Shown here one piece after another: positions 8,140 through 11,697 of a stretch of DNA of 11,697 nt. Within the stretch, counting starts at the first letter, position 1, and every line of letters starts with the position of its first letter. The notes below the pieces were generated by a model. The model searched no databases. It was not told where the DNA came from and worked only from the letters and a program-made list of their open reading frames with translations. The DNA comes from an uncultured Lysobacteraceae bacterium (GTDB lineage Bacteria > Pseudomonadota > Gammaproteobacteria > Xanthomonadales > Xanthomonadaceae). The translations under genes were made by a program, and so were the position numbers. Location of the stretch: the NCBI GenBank assembly GCA_946482565.1, contig CAMLSB010000052.1:1-11697 (forward strand). Reading direction: 5' to 3'.

Positions 8140-8841
8140 CTACTTCGTCGACCAGGCGCCGTCGCGATCGATGTCGCGGGCGCAGTCGTCGACGTCTTCC
8201 TGGTCCATGCTCGCGTACGGCCGGAACTCCGGCATCGACGCGGCGAGCTTCTGCTGGGCGTCGAGCAGGGCGGGCAGGCGCGTGCAGATCAGCTTCGCCT
8301 CTTCCTTCAGCTCGCTGGCCTTGGCTTCGATGCGATCTTCCATGTGCTGCTTGTCGCCGCCGCCGAAGATCGAGCCGAGCGCCTCGGACACGGCGACGCC
8401 GGCGAGATCGGCGCCCTTCGCGCCGATGGCCATGCCGGCCTCGGCGACGTCGATCATGCGTCCGCGGTATTCGAGCAGCATCGCGCGCTGCGCCGGCGTG
8501 GTCGCGACGGTCTTGCCGCCGACGACCAGGTCGCCCCGGGGCGTGATCGACGCTTCGGGACCGGTGTCGCCGCTGCCGCCGTAGTGCTTGCCGTTGATTT
8601 CCAGGCCACCGCCATGGTTCAGGCTGATGTCCTTGGTCCGCAGTTCGACGCGTGCCTTGGCGATCTCGCGCTCGACCTGCTTGCCGATCGTGGTCGTGGC
8701 CTTGCCGGCCTCGGCCGACGCCTGCGCCACCGCGCCGGCGACGGAGTCGTCCGCTGCGGGCGCCTGCCGCGAGCTGCAGCCGCCGGCCAGCGGCAGCGCC
8801 GCGACGGCCAGGGCCAGGGAAGCGATGCGAAGCTTGTTCAT
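8140..8841 (-). CDS. Predicted lipoprotein, DUF2884/YggN-like
   Basis: This is a 233-aa putative lipoprotein of unknown function. The signal peptide has a hydrophobic core (about 5-19) ending in LAGGC (Cys22). Position -3 is Ala instead of the usual Leu, so the lipobox is slightly atypical. Next come an Ala-rich spacer, an amphipathic helix (about 50-68), a Gly-rich strand region (LNHGGGLEINGKHYGG, 74-89), ITPRGDLVVGGKTV (99-112), and a helical C-terminal half with LPALLDAQQKLAASMPEFRP (189-208) and DVDDCARDI. Cys186 and Cys220 match the Cys pair of the downstream paralogue. The start is ATG at 8841 with only a weak GGA upstream. It lies 62 bp after the ABC permease gene, across a hairpin, so it may be cotranscribed with the transporter and act with it at the envelope; that role is inferred from position only. 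Confidence 0.78.
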   Translation of the reverse strand: MNKLRIASLALAVAALPLAGGCSSRQAPAADDSVAGAVAQASAEAGKATTTIGKQVEREIAKARVELRTKDISLNHGGGLEINGKHYGGSGDTGPEASITPRGDLVVGGKTVATTPAQRAMLLEYRGRMIDVAEAGMAIGAKGADLAGVAVSEALGSIFGGGDKQHMEDRIEAKASELKEEAKLICTRLPALLDAQQKLAASMPEFRPYASMDQEDVDDCARDIDRDGAWSTK

Positions 8842-8873
8842 GGCATGGATTCCGTTTCGATGTCGGGGAAGGA

Positions 8874-8896
8874 CTGGCCGGCGCGTGGCCGGCCAG
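8874..8896 (-). terminator. GC-rich hairpin between ABC permease and lipoprotein genes
   Basis: There is a perfect 9-bp inverted repeat, CTGGCCGGC and GCCGGCCAG, with a 5-nt loop. In the minus-strand transcript it starts 7 nt after the permease stop codon and is followed by TCCTTCCCC instead of a clean T-run. It could be a weak or partial terminator that lowers expression of the downstream genes, or an mRNA-stabilising stem. A strong intrinsic terminator is unlikely without the T-run. Confidence 0.45.
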
Positions 8897-8903
8897 CCAT
8901 TGC

Positions 8904-9923
8904 TCAGTTGTCGTCGCGCCAGCGGCGCAGGCGGATCGCGCCGATGATCATCGCCACGCCGGCCACCGCACCGATCCACAGCTGTGGGGTCGCCAGCACC
9001 GCGTAGGTGGTGCGAACCGCGGCCAGCGTGTCGAGCGGGTTGCCGTTGCCGAAGTGGTCGGGCATGTGGGTCGCGGAGATCCAGCTGCCCGGCGCGACGC
9101 TGAGCAGCGCGCGGCCGACGACGTTCTTCCAGAACCAGCCCGACTCCAGGTTGAAGAGGTGCATCAGGTCGAACCAGGTCACGAAGATGCCGGCGAACAG
9201 CGGGATCATCAGCGCCCAGAGGAAGGGCTTGCTCTTGGCCCAGGACGAGCACAGCAGCAGCCAGCCGGCGGTCGGCAGCGCCCAGAGCGCGTATACCGGG
9301 ATCATCACGACCATCTGGCCCGCGACCGTGAGCGGACTCGCCGGACCCCACACGAGGGTGAGCGGGTTGCCGCCGTGCAGCAGCACCGCGCCGCTGAGGA
9401 CCACGAGGAAGCCGACCATCGTCGCCAGCGCCGCGCCGACCGCGATCACCGGGGCCACCAGCAGCGCGCTCGCCACCTTCGACAGCACCGTCTCGCGGTC
9501 GGACAGCGGCAGCGACTTCCAGAACAGCACGCTGCGGTCCTTGCGGTCGTCGTAGAGCGCGCCGAGGCAGTAGAAGAACACCACGAACGCGAGCACGATG
9601 AAGGGCCAGCTCGAAGCCATGAACAGGCTCATGTCGATGCCGTGGCCGAGCTTCTGCAGGTCCGCCTGGTCCATGTGCGAGGTGAGGGCGCCCAGGTCGA
9701 TGCCGCTGACCTTGAAGCCCCGGCCATCGATGTCGAAGTTGCCGGAGGAACGGCGCGCGGCCATCTCGCCGACGCCGAAGCCCATGATCGAGAGCAGCAG
9801 GAAGATGCCGCCGGCGACCAGCGGCGCCCAGAGGAAGCCGCCCTTGTGTTCCCAGAACTCGCGCCGGAGCAGGAGCTTGAACTTGTGGGTCGGGTGCGGC
9901 ATCACTTTCGCGGGGGCGTTCAT
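8904..9923 (-). CDS. ABC-2 type transporter permease
   Basis: This is a 339-aa inner-membrane subunit that should pair with the ATPase encoded just upstream. About six membrane segments are visible: residues 31-52, 105-125, 150-182, 203-227, 233-256 and 314-331. A hydrophilic loop lies between the first two (about 53-100). After the second segment comes a charged cytoplasmic stretch, DDRKDRSVLFWKSLPLSDRE (125-144), that is characteristic of ABC-2 exporters and probably forms the coupling region. The N-terminal RREFWEHKG is typical of this subgroup. The ATG overlaps the ATPase stop (ATGA), with AAGGGA about 9 nt upstream. The substrate is unknown; related YtrA-linked transporters in Firmicutes are tied to cell-envelope antibiotic responses, which is only a hint here. 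Confidence 0.9.
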   Translation of the reverse strand: MNAPAKVMPHPTHKFKLLLRREFWEHKGGFLWAPLVAGGIFLLLSIMGFGVGEMAARRSSGNFDIDGRGFKVSGIDLGALTSHMDQADLQKLGHGIDMSLFMASSWPFIVLAFVVFFYCLGALYDDRKDRSVLFWKSLPLSDRETVLSKVASALLVAPVIAVGAALATMVGFLVVLSGAVLLHGGNPLTLVWGPASPLTVAGQMVVMIPVYALWALPTAGWLLLCSSWAKSKPFLWALMIPLFAGIFVTWFDLMHLFNLESGWFWKNVVGRALLSVAPGSWISATHMPDHFGNGNPLDTLAAVRTTYAVLATPQLWIGAVAGVAMIIGAIRLRRWRDDN

Positions 9924-10795
9924 GCGTAGGTTCCCTTCATCGTGGCGACGAACAGGTCGGCCAGGCCCGGGGTGCGGGTTTCGCCGAGCGGTGCGAGGCG
10001 GTCGCGCGGTACGGAGTCGAACAACATCACGGTCTTGCCGAAGGGCAGCGCGCGCTCGTCGATCGGCTTGAGCCCGCGCGCGGCCTGCAGCTGCGCGGCG
10101 TCCACCAGGACCTCGACGTAGCGTTCGCCGACAGCTTCCATCGGCGCGGCGAGCACCATCTTCCCGTCGCGGATGAACATCACGTCGGTGAGGATGTGCT
10201 CGACTTCCTCGACCTGGTGGGTGGTGATGAGGATGGTTTTCTGCTCGTCGAAGTAGTCCTCCAGCAGGCGCTGGTAGAACTGCTTGCGGTAGAGGATGTC
10301 GAGGCCGAGCGTGGGCTCGTCGAGCACCAGCAGCTTCGCGTCGATCGCCATCACCAGGGCCAGGTGCAGCTGCACGATCATGCCCTTGGACAGTTCGCGC
10401 ACGCGCAGGTTGGGCTTGAGCTGGGTGTTGGCGAGGAAGCGCTCGCAGCGGGCCCGGTCGAAGCGCGGATGCACGCCGGCGACGAACTCGATCGCGTCGG
10501 CGACGCGCAGCCAGCGCGGCAGCACCGCCACGTCGGCGATGAAGCACACGTCGTTCATCAGATCGTCGCGCTGGGTGCGCGGATCGCGGCCGAGCACGTC
10601 CAGCGAACCCTCGAACGGGACCAGGCCCAGGATCGCCTTGAGCGCGGTGGTCTTGCCGGCGCCGTTGGGACCGATCAGGCCGACGATGCGGCCGGCGGGA
10701 ATGGTGAAGTCGGCGTTGTCGAGCGCGACCTTGTTCTTGTAGGCCTTGCGCAGGCCGCGGGCGGTGACCACGTTGCGGGTGTCGGTCGCGTTCAT
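9920..10795 (-). CDS. ABC transporter ATP-binding protein
   Basis: This is a 291-aa cytoplasmic ATPase that powers the adjacent ABC-2 permease. Walker A is GPNGAGKTT (42-50), the signature is the variant LSKGM (135-139), Walker B is LLVLDEPTLGLD (155-166), and the switch His is H193 in ITTHQVEE. The Q-loop region (FIADVAVLPRW, about 85-95) has no glutamine in the usual place, as in some ABC-2 ATPases. The C-terminal 80 residues form the extra domain common in this subgroup. The ATG at 10795 overlaps the regulator stop (ATGA), with GGAG 7 nt upstream, so the longer open frame reaching 11491 is not the gene. Coupled overlaps with the gene on each side indicate one translation unit with the regulator and permease. 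Confidence 0.93.
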   Translation of the reverse strand: MNATDTRNVVTARGLRKAYKNKVALDNADFTIPAGRIVGLIGPNGAGKTTALKAILGLVPFEGSLDVLGRDPRTQRDDLMNDVCFIADVAVLPRWLRVADAIEFVAGVHPRFDRARCERFLANTQLKPNLRVRELSKGMIVQLHLALVMAIDAKLLVLDEPTLGLDILYRKQFYQRLLEDYFDEQKTILITTHQVEEVEHILTDVMFIRDGKMVLAAPMEAVGERYVEVLVDAAQLQAARGLKPIDERALPFGKTVMLFDSVPRDRLAPLGETRTPGLADLFVATMKGTYA

Positions 10796-11154
10796 CGCTT
10801 GTCTCCGTCCTTGAGCAGGTCGCCGGCCATCAGGCCCAGGCGCTGGATGCGCTCGAGCACCAGCGGCCACTCCTCGGTGAGGAACCGCTGGCGCTCGCTG
10901 GCGAGCAGCTTCTTCGATGCTTCTTCGGTCACGTACATGCCAAGTCCCCTGCGTTTCTCGACGAGCGCCTCGTCCGCCAGTTCCTGGTAGGCGCGCGACA
11001 CGGTGATCGGATTGAGCTGGTATTCGGCGGCGACCTGCCGCACGGAGGGCAATGCGTCGCCGGGCTTGAGTTCGCCCTCGAGCATCATCGCGATCACCCG
11101 CTCCTTGAGCTGGCGGTAGATCGGGGCGCCGTCGTTCCACTGGATCGGGCTCAT
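10792..11154 (-). CDS. GntR-family transcriptional regulator, YtrA subfamily
   Basis: This is a 120-aa DNA-binding protein. The N-terminal winged helix-turn-helix (about 10-77) has APIYRQLKERVIAMMLEGEL, the recognition region PSVRQVAAEYQLNPITVSRAYQ split across 36-57, and the wing KRRGLGMYVTEE (67-78). Only about 40 residues follow, which is the short C-terminal tail that defines the YtrA subfamily, and there is no ligand-binding domain as in FadR or HutC. YtrA members usually repress the ABC transporter operon that contains them. Here the gene lies directly before the ATPase gene, and a matching inverted repeat covers the operon promoter (11478-11501). The ATG at 11154 follows the upstream small gene by 3 nt, with GGGAG 7 nt upstream. 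Self-repression is inferred from this layout. Confidence 0.92.
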   Translation of the reverse strand: MSPIQWNDGAPIYRQLKERVIAMMLEGELKPGDALPSVRQVAAEYQLNPITVSRAYQELADEALVEKRRGLGMYVTEEASKKLLASERQRFLTEEWPLVLERIQRLGLMAGDLLKDGDKR

Positions 11155-11157
11155 CGC

Positions 11158-11451
11158 TCAGCTCCCGGTTGCGCGGCGCAGACCCTGCGCGATGGAGAAA
11201 TACGGAAGGGCGAGCGCGCTGCGGGCGCGACGGGCGTGGGCGGCGCGCGGGGCGGCGGCCGTGTCGGCCTCCGCGCCGGCGGCATCGGCCATGCCGGTGT
11301 CCGGGGCGACAGCGTCCTGGGAGGCGGAAGCGGCGAACACCGCGAAATCCGGTTGGACCGGCTGCGGCGGCGCACCCGCCAGCAGCATCAGGCCGAGCAC
11401 CGCGGCAGTCGCCGAGAGCGCGGTCATCGTGTGCTGGAGCTTGCGGTTCAT
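11158..11451 (-). CDS. Small putative exported or membrane protein, first gene of the YtrA-type operon
   Basis: This is a 97-aa protein that I do not recognise. Residues 1-9 are polar with Arg, Lys and His, and 10-26 are hydrophobic (ALSATAAVLGLMLLAG), forming a signal peptide or single membrane anchor. The rest is low complexity: Pro/Gln, then Ala/Asp/Thr-rich, then a basic patch HARRARSA (72-79), then a short hydrophobic tail LALPYFSIAQGL (80-91). The C-terminal patch plus tail could bind membrane or the transporter. The start is ATG at 11451 with AGGA 8 nt upstream; the open frame extends to 11508, but that would run through the promoter and operator. The stop is 3 nt from the regulator start, so it is cotranscribed and probably a small accessory part of the transporter system. 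Confidence 0.75.
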   Translation of the reverse strand: MNRKLQHTMTALSATAAVLGLMLLAGAPPQPVQPDFAVFAASASQDAVAPDTGMADAAGAEADTAAAPRAAHARRARSALALPYFSIAQGLRRATGS

Positions 11452-11477
11452 GGGGTAGGTCCTGCGCTGGGGTAACT

Positions 11478-11501
11478 GGTGTTGTATGCAACTATAACAC
11501 C
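11478..11501. promoter_or_regulatory. Inverted-repeat operator, probable site for the GntR/YtrA regulator
   Basis: The arms GGTGTTGTA (11478-11486) and TATAACACC (11493-11501) pair at 8 of 9 positions around a 6-bp centre. GntR proteins bind such palindromes as dimers. The repeat overlaps the -10 box of the operon promoter, the expected place for a repressor. Assignment to this regulator is inferred from position. It also lies 135 bp before the divergent partial gene. Confidence 0.65.
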
Positions 11502-11518
11502 GAAACACACCGGGTCAA
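11491..11518 (-). promoter_or_regulatory. Sigma70-type promoter of the YtrA-type operon
   Basis: On the minus strand, TTGACC (11518 to 11513; 5/6 match to the -35 consensus) and TATAGT (11496 to 11491; 5/6 match to the -10) are separated by 16 bp. Transcription would begin near 11484, giving a leader of about 33 nt before the ATG at 11451. It is the clearest promoter in the window and is AT-rich against its surroundings. Confidence 0.7.
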
Positions 11519-11551
11519 GTGCCGTGACCCCAACTGATGGCAGGGGTGGCG

Positions 11552-11581
11552 TTGCCGCGGCGACCCCCGGCCCGCGACAAT
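11552..11581 (+). promoter_or_regulatory. Possible promoter of the plus-strand gene at the right edge
   Basis: TTGCCG (11552-11557) and GACAAT (11576-11581), 18 bp apart, are each a 4/6 match to the sigma70 boxes, about 55 bp before the ATG at 11636. A near-palindrome, GTTGCCGCGGCGAC (11551-11564), overlaps the -35. Weak evidence. Apart from this and the minus-strand promoter and operator, nothing else is seen between 11452 and 11635. Confidence 0.3.
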
Positions 11582-11635
11582 GGACGACCATTCCCGCCCG
11601 GCCACCCGCGCCGGCGACCACTGGAGTCCCCCCGC

Positions 11636-11697
11636 ATGACCCTGTTCGCGCGCGCCGCCGTCGCGCTTGTCCTCGCCGCCGCCGTCGTCGGCCCGGC
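11636..11697 (+). CDS. Start of a gene for a putative exported protein (cut by window edge)
   Basis: Only 20 full codons are visible, reading MTLFARAAVALVLAAAVVGP. This is one Arg followed by a hydrophobic Ala/Val/Leu core, as in a Sec signal peptide or lipoprotein signal. GGAG (11623-11626) lies 9 nt before the ATG. It is divergent from the YtrA-type operon. The product cannot be identified from this length. Confidence 0.6.
   Translation, partial: MTLFARAAVALVLAAAVVGP

Noticed and set aside
8904..10547. 547-codon frame extending the ABC permease upstream through the ATPase gene
   Set aside because: The permease begins at the ATG at 9923, overlapping the ATPase stop; the upstream residues are an out-of-frame reading of the ATPase.
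9920..11491. 523-codon frame extending the ABC ATPase upstream through the regulator gene
   Set aside because: Homology starts at the ATG at 10795, which has a good Shine-Dalgarno and overlaps the regulator stop; the extra N-terminal part is a shadow of the GntR gene.

Overview
The window looks like chromosomal DNA from a high-GC gammaproteobacterium, most likely Xanthomonadaceae (Lysobacter/Luteimonas/Stenotrophomonas type). This is inferred from the strong G/C bias at third codon positions, the SucA N-terminus, an L1-like subclass B3 metallo-beta-lactamase, and a YtrA-type regulator in front of an ABC-2 transporter. No tRNA, rRNA, CRISPR array, insertion sequence or phage gene was seen. The content is mainly core metabolism plus an envelope-related accessory operon.

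Region 1 (1-1291, minus strand) holds the 5' 378 codons of sucA (2-oxoglutarate dehydrogenase E1). The gene runs off the left edge. Its 157-bp upstream gap contains a TATAAT box nested in a small inverted repeat.

Region 2 (1292-5787, minus strand) is a tightly packed four-gene operon read purB > B3 metallo-beta-lactamase lipoprotein > RoxA/YcfD-like JmjC oxygenase > two-domain GNAT acetyltransferase. The junctions are TGA-G-ATG, GTGA and ATGA, so translation is probably coupled along the unit. It joins purine synthesis, a putative beta-lactam-degrading lipoprotein, a putative ribosomal-protein hydroxylase and an acetyltransferase.

Region 3 (5788-7366): a 97-bp divergent gap separates purB from a plus-strand class II fumarase gene (fumC). 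PurB and FumC belong to the same lyase superfamily and both handle fumarate. The fumC stop codon overlaps the stop of the converging neighbour within a shared CTAG.

Region 4 (7363-11520, minus strand) is a YtrA-type operon. The order is a 97-aa putative exported/membrane protein, a GntR/YtrA repressor, an ABC ATPase, an ABC-2 permease, then (after a 62-bp gap with a GC-rich hairpin) a lipoprotein, a 27-codon small ORF, and a secreted paralogue of the lipoprotein. A near-consensus sigma70 promoter lies upstream, and a 24-bp inverted repeat covers its -10 box; this is the expected place for the GntR protein to repress its own operon. The last three genes may belong to the same transcript or be partly uncoupled at the hairpin.

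Region 5 (11521-11697): a divergent gap and the first 20 codons of a plus-strand gene starting with a signal peptide, cut by the right edge.

The best leads for something undescribed are the accessory end of the YtrA-type operon (paralogous secreted/lipoprotein pair, the 27-aa ORF between them, and the 97-aa leader cistron) and the beta-lactamase lipoprotein embedded in a purB-roxA operon.
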